This document shows positions 1 through 7,877 of a DNA stretch of 26,577 nt, piece after piece. Positions within the stretch are counted from its first letter, which is position 1; each line of letters begins with the position of its first letter. The position numbers were made by a program, and so were the translations under genes. The notes beneath the pieces are model-generated. The model ran no database searches. It worked only from the letters and a program-made list of their open reading frames with translations, and was not told where the DNA came from. The DNA comes from CAYORM01 sp964406375 (lineage in GTDB: Bacteria; Pseudomonadota; Alphaproteobacteria; DSM-16000; Inquilinaceae), in the NCBI GenBank assembly GCA_964406375.1, contig CAYORM010000039.1:1-26577 (forward strand), given 5' to 3'.

Positions 1-373
1 AGCGCCCGCAGTTGCCGACCTCGTCGCCGTCGCGGGTGTCGACCTCGAGATCGAGCGCGTCGACGTCGGCGAAGCGCTTGAAGAGGACCGCCTTGCCCTC
101 CATCACCGGCTTGCTGCCCAGCGCGCCGAGATCGCCGAGGCCGAGCACCGCGGTGCCGTTGGAGATCACCGCCACCAGATTGCCCTTGGCGGTGTAGTCA
201 TAGGCCTTGTCGGGATCGGCGTGGATCGCAAGGCACGGCGCTGCGACCCCCGGCGAATAGGCGAGCGACAGGTCACGCTGGGTGACCAGCGGCTTGGTGG
301 GGACGATCTCGATCTTCCCCGGCCGCCCCTGGGCGTGCAGTTGAAGGGCGTCCTCGTCCAGCGAGCCGGTCAT
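1..373 (-). CDS. maeB: NADP-dependent malic enzyme, N-terminal part (cut by window edge)
   Basis: The product would oxidatively decarboxylate malate to pyruvate in the cytoplasm, making NAD(P)H. Only the first 124 residues lie in the window. They carry the family's characteristic N-terminal block, including LSLAYSPGVAAPC (about residues 46-58), then YDYTAKGNLVAVISNG and GLGDLGALGSKPVMEGK. The start at 373 is ATG with a clear purine-rich ribosome site (AGAGGAAAGG) about 6 bases upstream. In this class the malic domain is usually followed by a phosphotransacetylase-like domain, but that part is outside the window, so the MaeB-type (NADP) call is inferred from the N-terminal style. It diverges from mutS, with about 130 bp between the starts. 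I am sure of malic enzyme and less sure of the cofactor. Confidence 0.88.
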   Translation of the reverse strand, partial: MTGSLDEDALQLHAQGRPGKIEIVPTKPLVTQRDLSLAYSPGVAAPCLAIHADPDKAYDYTAKGNLVAVISNGTAVLGLGDLGALGSKPVMEGKAVLFKRFADVDALDLEVDTRDGDEVGNCGR

Positions 374-504
374 CGGGCCTTTCCTCTCATGCGAAGTCGT
401 CCAGTGGATTCCGCCGGAGGGGCGCAGGTCAAGTGCGCTGGTGCCGCGGGTGGGTTCGCGGCGGCGGGCCGCCCGTGCTATGAGGGGCCACCGCGCCCCG
501 CCGC

Positions 505-3291
505 ATGCCGGCTCCGGACGCTTCCGCCAGCCGCCGCCATTTGCCGACCCTGCCAGATCGCAGCGCCTTGTCCGACGCCTCGTCCCCGACCCCGTCTCCT
601 GCCATGGCGCCAGCCACGCCCGTCGCCGCGGCCTCGCCGATGATGGCGCAGTATCTCGAGGCCAAGGCGGCGCATCCGGACTGCCTGCTGTTCTTCCGGA
701 TGGGCGATTTCTACGAGATGTTCTTCGACGACGCGGTCACAGCCGCGGCGGCCCTCGACATCGCGCTGACCAAGCGCGGCCAGCATCAGGGCGAGGACAT
801 CCCGATGGCCGGGGTGCCCGCCCATTCCTATGAGAGCTATCTGGCACGGCTGATCCGCCGCGGCTTCCGCGTCGCCATCTGCGACCAGATCGAAAGCCCG
901 GCCGAAGCCAAGCGCCGCGGCGGCCGCAGCATCGTCCGGCGCGCGGTGACGCGCATCGTGACGCCCGGCACCGTCACCGAGGACGGGCTGCTCGAGCCGC
1001 GTGCCGCCAATCACCTGCTGGCGCTGGCCGAGGCTGCCGGCGGGCTGGGCCTTGCTGCCGTCGATATCTCGACAGGCGAGCTGACGACCGAACCGCTCGC
1101 GGCCGATCGCGTCGCCGCGGCGCTGGCGCGGTGGGAGCCGGGCGAGATCCTGCTCTCCGAGCGGCTCGCGGGGCTGCCGTCGCTGGCCCCGGCGCTCGCC
1201 GACTGGCGGGCGCGGCTGACCGTCCAGCCGAACGGGCGCTTCGACAGCGAGAACGGCCGGCGGCGCCTGCAGACGCTGTTCGGCGTCGGCACGCTCGATG
1301 CCTTCGGCGGTTTCGATCGCGCGGAGGTCGCGGCGGCGGGTGCCCTCGTCGACTACATCCAGCTCACCCAGAAGGCCCTTCCGCGCCTGTCGCCGCCGCG
1401 ACGCAGCCCGGCCGGGGCGGCGATGGAGATCGACGCCGCGACCCGGCGCAACCTCGAACTGACACGGACGCTGTCGGGCGATCGCCGTGGCAGCCTCCTG
1501 CAGGTGATCGATGCGACGGTGACCGGCCCGGGCGCGCGGCTGCTGGCGACCCATCTCGCCGCGCCGCTGACCGATCCCGTCGCGATCGCCGCGCGGCTCG
1601 ATTCGGTGACGGCGCTGGTGGAGGATCCCGGCCTGCGCGCTTCCCTGCGCGAGCGGCTGCGCGGCTGCCCCGACGGCGAGCGGGCGGCGACGCGGCTCGG
1701 CCTCGGTCGCGGCGGGCCGCGCGATCTTGCCGCCGTGCGGGATGCGCTGCGCGAGGGCGGGGCGCTGGCCGCAGCGCTGCGCAAGGCGACGGCGGCGCCA
1801 CGGCTGCTCGCCCTTCCGGCACCGCTCGCCGAGGCGGCGCAGCGGCTGGAGGGGCATGAGGCGCTGGTCGAGCGGCTCACCAGCGCGCTCGCCGAGACCC
1901 TGCCGCTCGCCGCCCGCGACGGCGGTTTCATCGCGCCCGGCTTTTCGCCGGAGCTCGACCGGCTGCGGCTGTTGCGGGATGATTCGCGCCGGCTGATCGC
2001 CCAGCTCGAGGCCCGTTACCAGGAGGAGACGCGGATCGGCAATCTGCGGATCCGCCACAACAACGTCATCGGCTACCATATCGAGGTGCCGGCCTCGCAG
2101 GCCGAGCGGCTGATGAAGCCGCCGCTCGCCGCCACCTTCATCCACCGCCAGACGATGGCCTCGGCCGTGCGCTTCACCACGGTCGAGCTGGGCGAGCTGG
2201 AGCGGGCGATCGGCGAGGCGGCGGAAAAGGCGCTGGCGATCGAGTTGCGCCTGTTCGACGAGCTGGCGGCGGCGGTGACGGGCCAGGCCGAGGCGGTGGC
2301 GGGTGCGATGCGGGCAATCGCCGCGATCGACGTCGCCGCTTCACATGCCGAGATCGCCGCCGCCCGGCGCTGGTCGCGGCCGCGTGTCGATGACGGAACG
2401 GCCTTCCGCATCGAGGGGGGGCGCCATCCGGTCGTCGAGGCGATGCTGGCCGCCGAGGACGGCTCTCCCTTCGTCGCCAATGATTGCGATCTGTCGGGCG
2501 ACCGCCGGCTGTGGCTGGTCACTGGCCCCAACATGGCGGGCAAATCGACCTTCCTCCGGCAGAACGCCCTAATCGCGGTGCTGGCGCAGATCGGCGCCTA
2601 TGTGCCGGCGGCCTCCGCCGAGATCGGCATCGTCGACCGGCTGTTCAGCCGCGTCGGCGCCTCGGATGATCTCGCCCGCGGGCGGTCGACCTTCATGGTC
2701 GAGATGGTGGAGACCGCGGCGATCCTGAATCAGGCGGGGCCGCGCGCGCTCGTCATCCTCGACGAGATCGGCCGCGGCACGGCGACCTTCGACGGCCTTT
2801 CGATCGCCTGGGCCTGTGTCGAGCATCTCCACGACATCAATCGCTGCCGCACCCTCTTCGCCACGCATTATCACGAGCTGACGGCGCTGCAGGCACGGCT
2901 GCCCAACCTTTCCTGCCACACCATGCGGGTGCGGGAGTGGCAGGGCGACATCGTCTTCCTGCACGAGGTCGCGGCGGGGACCGCAGACCGGTCCTACGGC
3001 ATCCATGTCGCCCGGCTCGCCGGCCTGCCGCCGGCGGCGGTGGCGCGTGCCGAGGCGGTGCTGGAGACGCTGGAACGCGGCCGGGAAGGGCGCAGCGTCA
3101 GCCGGCTGGTGGACGATCTGCCGCTCTTCGCCGCCGCCGCGGCGGCACCCGCCGCCACAGCGCCGCGGGCCCCACATCCGGTCGAGGCGGCGCTGCGCGC
3201 CCTCGATCCCGACACGCTGAGCCCGCGTGAGGCGCTCGACACGCTCTACCGCCTGCGATCCCTGCTCGACGCGCCACCGGAGACGCCATGA
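505..3291 (+). CDS. mutS: DNA mismatch repair ATPase MutS
   Basis: MutS recognises mismatches after replication and recruits MutL. The mismatch-contacting Phe-Tyr-Glu is at residues 69-71 within MGDFYEMF. The C-terminal ATPase has Walker A TGPNMAGKST at 673-682 and Walker B LVILDEIGRGT with Asp753-Glu754. The FATHYHELT block follows. Length is 928 residues, slightly above the usual 850-900. The start is uncertain. The ATG at 505 gives the longest protein, with GC-rich third positions already in the extra part. The ATG at 604 would put the mismatch Phe at position 36, exactly as in E. coli, but has no ribosome site. The stop overlaps the glnD start as ATGA, so the two are probably co-translated. 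Confidence 0.97.
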   Translation: MPAPDASASRRHLPTLPDRSALSDASSPTPSPAMAPATPVAAASPMMAQYLEAKAAHPDCLLFFRMGDFYEMFFDDAVTAAAALDIALTKRGQHQGEDIPMAGVPAHSYESYLARLIRRGFRVAICDQIESPAEAKRRGGRSIVRRAVTRIVTPGTVTEDGLLEPRAANHLLALAEAAGGLGLAAVDISTGELTTEPLAADRVAAALARWEPGEILLSERLAGLPSLAPALADWRARLTVQPNGRFDSENGRRRLQTLFGVGTLDAFGGFDRAEVAAAGALVDYIQLTQKALPRLSPPRRSPAGAAMEIDAATRRNLELTRTLSGDRRGSLLQVIDATVTGPGARLLATHLAAPLTDPVAIAARLDSVTALVEDPGLRASLRERLRGCPDGERAATRLGLGRGGPRDLAAVRDALREGGALAAALRKATAAPRLLALPAPLAEAAQRLEGHEALVERLTSALAETLPLAARDGGFIAPGFSPELDRLRLLRDDSRRLIAQLEARYQEETRIGNLRIRHNNVIGYHIEVPASQAERLMKPPLAATFIHRQTMASAVRFTTVELGELERAIGEAAEKALAIELRLFDELAAAVTGQAEAVAGAMRAIAAIDVAASHAEIAAARRWSRPRVDDGTAFRIEGGRHPVVEAMLAAEDGSPFVANDCDLSGDRRLWLVTGPNMAGKSTFLRQNALIAVLAQIGAYVPAASAEIGIVDRLFSRVGASDDLARGRSTFMVEMVETAAILNQAGPRALVILDEIGRGTATFDGLSIAWACVEHLHDINRCRTLFATHYHELTALQARLPNLSCHTMRVREWQGDIVFLHEVAAGTADRSYGIHVARLAGLPPAAVARAEAVLETLERGREGRSVSRLVDDLPLFAAAAAAPAATAPRAPHPVEAALRALDPDTLSPREALDTLYRLRSLLDAPPETP

Positions 3292-6263
3292 CCGACGCCG
3301 CCACCCGCCCGGGCCTTGGCCAGAGGTTGCGCCGCCTGCTGCCGAGGCGGCGATCCGCCGCCCGGCCCGCTGCGGGTGTGGCGGAGCCGCGCTCGATCCC
3401 AGTGGTGGCGCCGGAGGCGATCCTCGACACCTCGGCGCTCGCCGAGGCGCTGGGCCAAGCGACGGGCGCTCATCCCAGCGATCCCGCCGCTCAGCGGATG
3501 GCGGTGCTCGGCGTGCTGCGCGAGGCGCTCGCCGCCGGCCGGGCGGAGATCCGTCGCCGCTTCCTCGATGAGGGCGATCTCGGCGATGCCTGCGTGGCCG
3601 AGACCGCCTTCCTGATGGACGGGCTGATCCGGGCGCTCGCCGAGGTCGCCGACCGCATCTTCCCGGCGCACAACCCGACCCTCGGGGAACGCTTCGCCAT
3701 TCTCGGGGTCGGCGGCTACGGGCGGGGCGAGATGGCGCCCTTCTCGGACATCGACCTGCTGTTCCTCCTGCCCTACAAGCGCAATGCCCGGGTCGAGCAG
3801 ATCGTCGAGTTCATGCTCTACCAGCTCTGGGATCTGGGGCTGAAGGTCGGCCACGCCGTCCGGCCGATCGAGGAATGCGTCCGCCTCGCGAAAAGCGACG
3901 TGACGATCGCGACGACGCTGCTCGAGACCAGCCTCATCTGGGGTGAACCGGCGCTCGCCGACGAGCTCGCCCGCACCTTCCGCAGCGAGGTCGCGGAGGG
4001 TACCGGCGCCAGCTTCACCGCGGCCAAGCTGGCCGAGCGTGACGCCCGGCATCGCCGCCTCGGCGACAGCCGCTACGTGCTCGAGCCGAATGTGAAGGAG
4101 AGCAAGGGCGGGCTGCGTGACCTGCAGACGCTGGTCTGGATCGGCAAATACATCCACGGCGCGCACGACATGCCCGGCCTCGTTGCCGCCGGCATGCTGA
4201 CCGCCCAGGAGGCGCGGCTGTTCGAGCGGGCGCTCTCCTTCTTCCGGACGGTGCGCTGCCATCTGCACTATCTCGCCGGCCGCGGCGAGGACCGGCTGAC
4301 CTTCGACCTGCAGCCCGAGATCGCCCGCCGGATGGGCTATACCGACCATGCCGGCACCAAGGGCGTCGAGCGGCTGATGAAGCATTACTTCCTCGTCGCC
4401 AAGGATGTCGGCGGGCTCACCCGCATCTTCCTCGCCGCACTCGAGGCGGAGACGCGGCAGCGGCCGCGCGGCGGCACGGCCCCCCGCGTGGTCGACGGTT
4501 TCGCGGTCGACGGCGAGCGGCTGACCCTCGCCAGCGAGGGACAGTTCAAGGAGCGGCCGGTCGATCTCATCCGGCTGTTCCGGGTGGCGCAGAAGACCGG
4601 GCTCGACATCCATCCCGCAGCGCTGCGCCTGGCGACGCGCAGCCTGCCGCTGGTGGCCAAGCTCCGGACAGATCCCGCGGCCAATGCGGTCTTCCTCGAC
4701 ATATTGACGGCGGTCGAGGACCCGGAGATCCCGCTGCGGCGGATGAACGAGGCCGGCGTCCTCGGCCGCTTCGTCCCGGATTTCGGCCGGGTCGTGGCGC
4801 AGATGCAGTTCGACATGTATCACCGCTACACGGTGGACGAGCACACGCTCTTCGCGATCGGCATCCTGCACGCGATCGAGGCGGGGGAGCGGGCGGAGGA
4901 GCTACCGCTGGCCACCGAGCTCGCGCGCAAGATCCGCTCGCGGCGGGCCCTCTATGTCGCGTTGTTCTGCCATGACATCGCCAAGGGGCGGGGCGGCGAT
5001 CATTCGATCCTCGGTGCACGCGTGGTGCGCGAGCTGGGGCCGCGGCTCGGCCTGTCTGCCGAGGAGATCGAGACGGCGGAATGGCTGGTGCGCTGGCATC
5101 TGGCGATGAGCGACACCGCCGTGAAGCGCGATCTCGAGGACCCGAAATCGGTGCAGGATTTCGCCGCACTTGTGGAAAGCCCCGAGCGGCTGCGGCTGCT
5201 GACCCTGCTGACGACCGCCGACATCAACGCGGTGGGGGAGGGACGCTGGACCGCCTGGAAGGCGACGCTGATGTCCGAGCTCTACCACCGCGCCGAGGAG
5301 GTGCTGACCGGCGGGTTCGAGCAGCGCGGCCGGGCGCATCGCATCGCCGAGGCCCAGGACCGGCTGCGTGCGGCACTGGCCGACTGGCCGGCGGCGGATG
5401 TCGACGCCTTCATCGCCAAGGGCGCGGCGGGCTACTGGCTGGCCTTCGACGCCGAGACGCATGCGCGGCACGCCCGCATCGTCCGGGACGCCGAACGCGG
5501 CGGGGCGCCGCTGATGATCGACACGCGGATCGACCGCGCCCGCTCGGTGACCGAACTGACGATCCATACCGGTGATCACCCGGGGCTGTTCTCACGGCTG
5601 GCGGGTGCGATCGCGGTGTGCGGCGGCGACGTCGTCGATGCGCGCATCTTCACCCTCGCCGACGGCACTGCCCTCGACGTCTTCCAGATCGTCGATGCGG
5701 CGACCGGCGAGGCATTCGATGCACCCGACAAGCTCGCGCGGCTGACCGTGGCGATCAATCGCAGCCTCGCGGGCGAGTTGCGGATCGCCAGCGAGCTGGA
5801 GGGGCGGCGGCAGAATCTGCCGCGCCGCTACGATGCGGTGCCGGTCGCGCCGCGCGTCCTGATCGACAACGAGGCAAGCGCCACCCACACGGTCGTCGAG
5901 GTGAACGGCCGCGACCGTCCCGGGTTGCTCTATGCGGTGACCCGCGCCCTCACCATGCAGGGCGTCCAGATTTCCTCGGCCAAGGTCTCGACCTTCGGCA
6001 CCCGGGCGGTCGACGTCTTCTACGTCAAGGACATCTTCGGCCTGAAGGTGACCCATGAGCGCAAGCTGTCGCAGATCCGCGACGCGCTCGCCGCCGTGCT
6101 GGTCGACGATGCGCAGGAACGCGCGACGGTGCCGTCGCCCGTTCCGGCGCGGCCCGCCCCGGCCGCGTCGCCTGCCACCGCCCGCAGCCGTGCGGCACCG
6201 CTGCGTCGCCGGGCCGCCCGGGCGCGGCGTCAGCCGCCGGCGGCCGGGCCGTCATCGGCATAG
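3288..6263 (+). CDS. glnD: [Protein-PII] uridylyltransferase / uridylyl-removing enzyme GlnD
   Basis: GlnD is the cytoplasmic glutamine sensor that adds UMP to, or removes it from, PII proteins and so controls nitrogen assimilation. The nucleotidyltransferase motif runs over residues 140-156 (GVGGYGRGEM, then SDIDLL, with Asp154 and Asp156). The HD hydrolase pair is His562-Asp563 in CHDIAKG. Two C-terminal ACT domains lie at about 754-830 and 866-935. The length of 991 is above the usual 890-940 because of a tail from about 947 made almost only of Pro, Ala, Arg and Ser. The start overlaps the mutS stop by 4 bp. The last 34 bp overlap the 3' end of the convergent GFA-family gene. The mutS-glnD pairing is familiar in alphaproteobacteria. 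Confidence 0.97.
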   Translation: MTDAATRPGLGQRLRRLLPRRRSAARPAAGVAEPRSIPVVAPEAILDTSALAEALGQATGAHPSDPAAQRMAVLGVLREALAAGRAEIRRRFLDEGDLGDACVAETAFLMDGLIRALAEVADRIFPAHNPTLGERFAILGVGGYGRGEMAPFSDIDLLFLLPYKRNARVEQIVEFMLYQLWDLGLKVGHAVRPIEECVRLAKSDVTIATTLLETSLIWGEPALADELARTFRSEVAEGTGASFTAAKLAERDARHRRLGDSRYVLEPNVKESKGGLRDLQTLVWIGKYIHGAHDMPGLVAAGMLTAQEARLFERALSFFRTVRCHLHYLAGRGEDRLTFDLQPEIARRMGYTDHAGTKGVERLMKHYFLVAKDVGGLTRIFLAALEAETRQRPRGGTAPRVVDGFAVDGERLTLASEGQFKERPVDLIRLFRVAQKTGLDIHPAALRLATRSLPLVAKLRTDPAANAVFLDILTAVEDPEIPLRRMNEAGVLGRFVPDFGRVVAQMQFDMYHRYTVDEHTLFAIGILHAIEAGERAEELPLATELARKIRSRRALYVALFCHDIAKGRGGDHSILGARVVRELGPRLGLSAEEIETAEWLVRWHLAMSDTAVKRDLEDPKSVQDFAALVESPERLRLLTLLTTADINAVGEGRWTAWKATLMSELYHRAEEVLTGGFEQRGRAHRIAEAQDRLRAALADWPAADVDAFIAKGAAGYWLAFDAETHARHARIVRDAERGGAPLMIDTRIDRARSVTELTIHTGDHPGLFSRLAGAIAVCGGDVVDARIFTLADGTALDVFQIVDAATGEAFDAPDKLARLTVAINRSLAGELRIASELEGRRQNLPRRYDAVPVAPRVLIDNEASATHTVVEVNGRDRPGLLYAVTRALTMQGVQISSAKVSTFGTRAVDVFYVKDIFGLKVTHERKLSQIRDALAAVLVDDAQERATVPSPVPARPAPAASPATARSRAAPLRRRAARARRQPPAAGPSSA

Positions 6264-6670
6264 GCGGGCAGGGTCTCGTCGATCGGCAGCCAGGGGATGC
6301 GGCTGCCGATCCAGGCGTGCTGGCGCGGTTGCAGGGCGGCGGGATCGTCGAGCGAGGCGAGGGTGACGCCGAGGCTGCGCCGCTCGCCCACCTCCTCGAA
6401 GAGGAGGGCCGTCCCGCATGTCCCGCAGAACCAGCGTCGGCCGGTCGCCGAGGAGGCATAGACCCGCGGCGTGCCGGCGGTCCAGGCGAAGCCCTCGACA
6501 GGCCCCGTCGCCCAGGCGGTGACCGGCGCGCCGGTCGCCCGCTGGCACATGCGGCAATGGCAGAAATCGACCGAAACGAGGGGGCCGGCAAGCCGGTAGC
6601 GCACGGCCCCGCACAGGCAGCCCCCGTCGAGTGGCAGGAGCGGCGTGTCCGCGGCGATCACGGCACTCAC
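6230..6670 (-). CDS. GFA / CENP-V family zinc-binding protein
   Basis: This 146-residue protein belongs to the glutathione-dependent formaldehyde-activating (GFA) enzyme family, a small beta-rich zinc fold. The family cysteines are all present: Cys18 and Cys20 in GGCLCGAVRY, Cys37-His38-Cys39-x2-Cys42, and Cys82-x2-Cys85 in FCGTCGTAL. The family name comes from one proposed activity, and the true substrate of most members is unknown, so I do not assign a reaction. I chose GTG at 6670 because it overlaps the stop of the upstream small ORF as GTGA, a typical coupling arrangement, and because the GFA domain begins about 15 residues later. The only in-frame ATG upstream (6862) would add 64 low-complexity residues. 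The 3' end overlaps glnD convergently by 34 bp. Confidence 0.87.
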   Translation of the reverse strand: MSAVIAADTPLLPLDGGCLCGAVRYRLAGPLVSVDFCHCRMCQRATGAPVTAWATGPVEGFAWTAGTPRVYASSATGRRWFCGTCGTALLFEEVGERRSLGVTLASLDDPAALQPRQHAWIGSRIPWLPIDETLPAYADDGPAAGG

Positions 6671-6834
6671 CGCAGAAGATCGTCGCGGATGCGGCTGCCG
6701 GCGGTCCAGCGTCGCGCCGGGTGCGGGCCCCGCGATGGCGGTACGCCCTCGGGAGGAAGAGAGCCCTCGGGCTCCCGGCGGCCGATGATGCCGACCAGCA
6801 TCGTCGCATAGACATCGAAGATCGAGAGACGCAT
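6667..6834 (-). CDS. Small protein of 55 residues, translationally coupled to the GFA gene
   Basis: A 55-codon ORF starts at ATG 6834, with AAGGAG placed 8 bases upstream, the best ribosome site in this operon. Its TGA overlaps the GTG start of the GFA gene (GTGA). The product begins MRLSIFDVYATMLVGIIGRR. The first 18 residues are hydrophobic or amphipathic and could touch the membrane. The rest is Pro, Arg and Gly rich and ends in DDLLR. I do not recognise a family. It may be a real small partner of the GFA protein, or a leader ORF whose translation feeds ribosomes to the GFA start. The good ribosome site and exact overlap argue that it is translated. Nothing in the sequence shows its function. 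Confidence 0.6.
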   Translation of the reverse strand: MRLSIFDVYATMLVGIIGRREPEGSLPPEGVPPSRGPHPARRWTAGSRIRDDLLR

Positions 6835-6959
6835 CGCAACATCTCCTTGCTGCGGCGGACATGGGGGCCGCCGACGGGAGGTGAAACTGTGATGCCCGGC
6901 TCCCGGGACGACAAACGCCGAGAGTTTGCAGCCGCTGAAAGGAAATCTATCATCCGCCG
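6835..6959. promoter_or_regulatory. Divergent control region between the GFA operon and the LysR gene
   Basis: These 125 bp separate the divergent starts at 6834 and 6960. LysR-type regulators commonly bind such a region and control both sides. The stretch at 6881-6925 is less GC-rich than the coding DNA around it. I could not fix a convincing T-N11-A operator or a -35/-10 pair by eye, so the regulatory role is inferred from gene arrangement. Confidence 0.4.
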
Positions 6960-7850
6960 ATGCGGCGCCTTCCTCCCCTCAACGCGCTGCGCGCCTTCGA
7001 GGCGGCGTTCCGGCACCGCAGCTTCACCCGCGCGGCGGAGGAGCTCGCGGTCAGCCATGCGGCGATCGGCCGGCATGTCCGCGGTCTCGAGGCGCGGCTG
7101 GGCTTGCGGCTGTTCCGGCGCGATGGTCGCGGCGTCGTACCCACGGCGGAGGGCCGGCTGCTCGCCGACGCCGCGGCCGAGGCGTTCGAGCGCATCGAGA
7201 CGGCGGTGGGCGCGCTGACGGCCAGCACCGCGCCCGGGCTGCTGCGATTGTCCGTCGAACCGGGCTTCGCCGTGCGTTGGCTCGCGCCACGGCTGGCAGG
7301 TTTCCGGCGGCTGCATCCGCGCATCGAGGTCGCGCTCGACCCGACGGCGGCACTCAGCGATCTGCGACACGACCCGGTCGATCTTGCGATCCGCTACGGC
7401 GCTGGCGGCTGGTCGGATGTCGTCGCCGAGAAGCTGGTCGACGTGGTCACCTTCCCGGTCTGTGCCCCCGCCCTCGCAACCCGGCTGTCACGCCCCGCCG
7501 ATCTCGCCGGGCTGGTGCTGCTGCATGAGGAGACGACCCGGCACTGGAGCGGATGGCTCGATGCGCAGGGAGTCGGGGCGCTGGTGGATGCGAGCCGCGG
7601 GCCGCGCCTCAGCGATACGGCCCTTGCGCTGGAGATGGCGGTGCTCGGCCACGGTGTTGCGCTGGGTGACAATGTGACCTGTGCGGGCGACCTTGCGACG
7701 GGGCGTCTCGTCCGCCCCTTCGCCGCCGCCCTTTCGGCCGGCGCCTATTGGCTCGTGATGCCGCAGGACCGCCGCCTCTCGCCGGCGGCCGGCGACTTCC
7801 GGGCCTGGCTGCTTGCTGCGATGGAGGATTTCCTGCGGGCGGCCGGCTAG
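6960..7850 (+). CDS. LysR-family transcriptional regulator (GcvA-like)
   Basis: This 296-residue DNA-binding regulator has the standard LysR plan. A winged helix-turn-helix occupies about residues 5-64 (LNALRAFEAAFRHRSFTRAA, then LAVSHAAIGRHVRGLEARLG and LFRRDGRGVVPTAEG). A substrate-binding-like effector domain covers about 92-290. The wording of the N-terminal block (PPLNALRAFEAA) resembles the GcvA subgroup, but that does not identify its effector. It is divergent from the small ORF-GFA pair, its most likely target. A GAAAGGAAA stretch lies rather far upstream of the ATG. A 13-bp inverted repeat spans its stop codon. Confidence 0.92.
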   Translation: MRRLPPLNALRAFEAAFRHRSFTRAAEELAVSHAAIGRHVRGLEARLGLRLFRRDGRGVVPTAEGRLLADAAAEAFERIETAVGALTASTAPGLLRLSVEPGFAVRWLAPRLAGFRRLHPRIEVALDPTAALSDLRHDPVDLAIRYGAGGWSDVVAEKLVDVVTFPVCAPALATRLSRPADLAGLVLLHEETTRHWSGWLDAQGVGALVDASRGPRLSDTALALEMAVLGHGVALGDNVTCAGDLATGRLVRPFAAALSAGAYWLVMPQDRRLSPAAGDFRAWLLAAMEDFLRAAG

Positions 7851-7862
7851 CCGCCCGCAGGA
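7831..7862. terminator. Strong hairpin over the LysR stop codon, likely bidirectional terminator
   Basis: A perfect 13-bp inverted repeat (arms 7831-7843 and 7850-7862) has a 6-base loop and covers the TAG at 7848-7850. It lies between convergent genes, 15 bp from the stop of the minus-strand gene at 7878. There is no T tract on either side, so classical intrinsic termination is not certain. It may instead protect RNA ends or block read-through. Confidence 0.6.
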
Positions 7863-7877
7863 CCCGCGAGCCGTGCC

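Noticed and set aside
478..2145. A 555-codon open frame antisense to mutS
   Set aside because: It mirrors the mutS frame, has no family motifs, and is Arg/Gly/Ala rich as expected for antisense of GC-rich genes with few stop codons.
3246..4871. A 541-codon open frame antisense to glnD
   Set aside because: Same artefact; the plus-strand frame carries all GlnD motifs and the antisense product resembles no protein.
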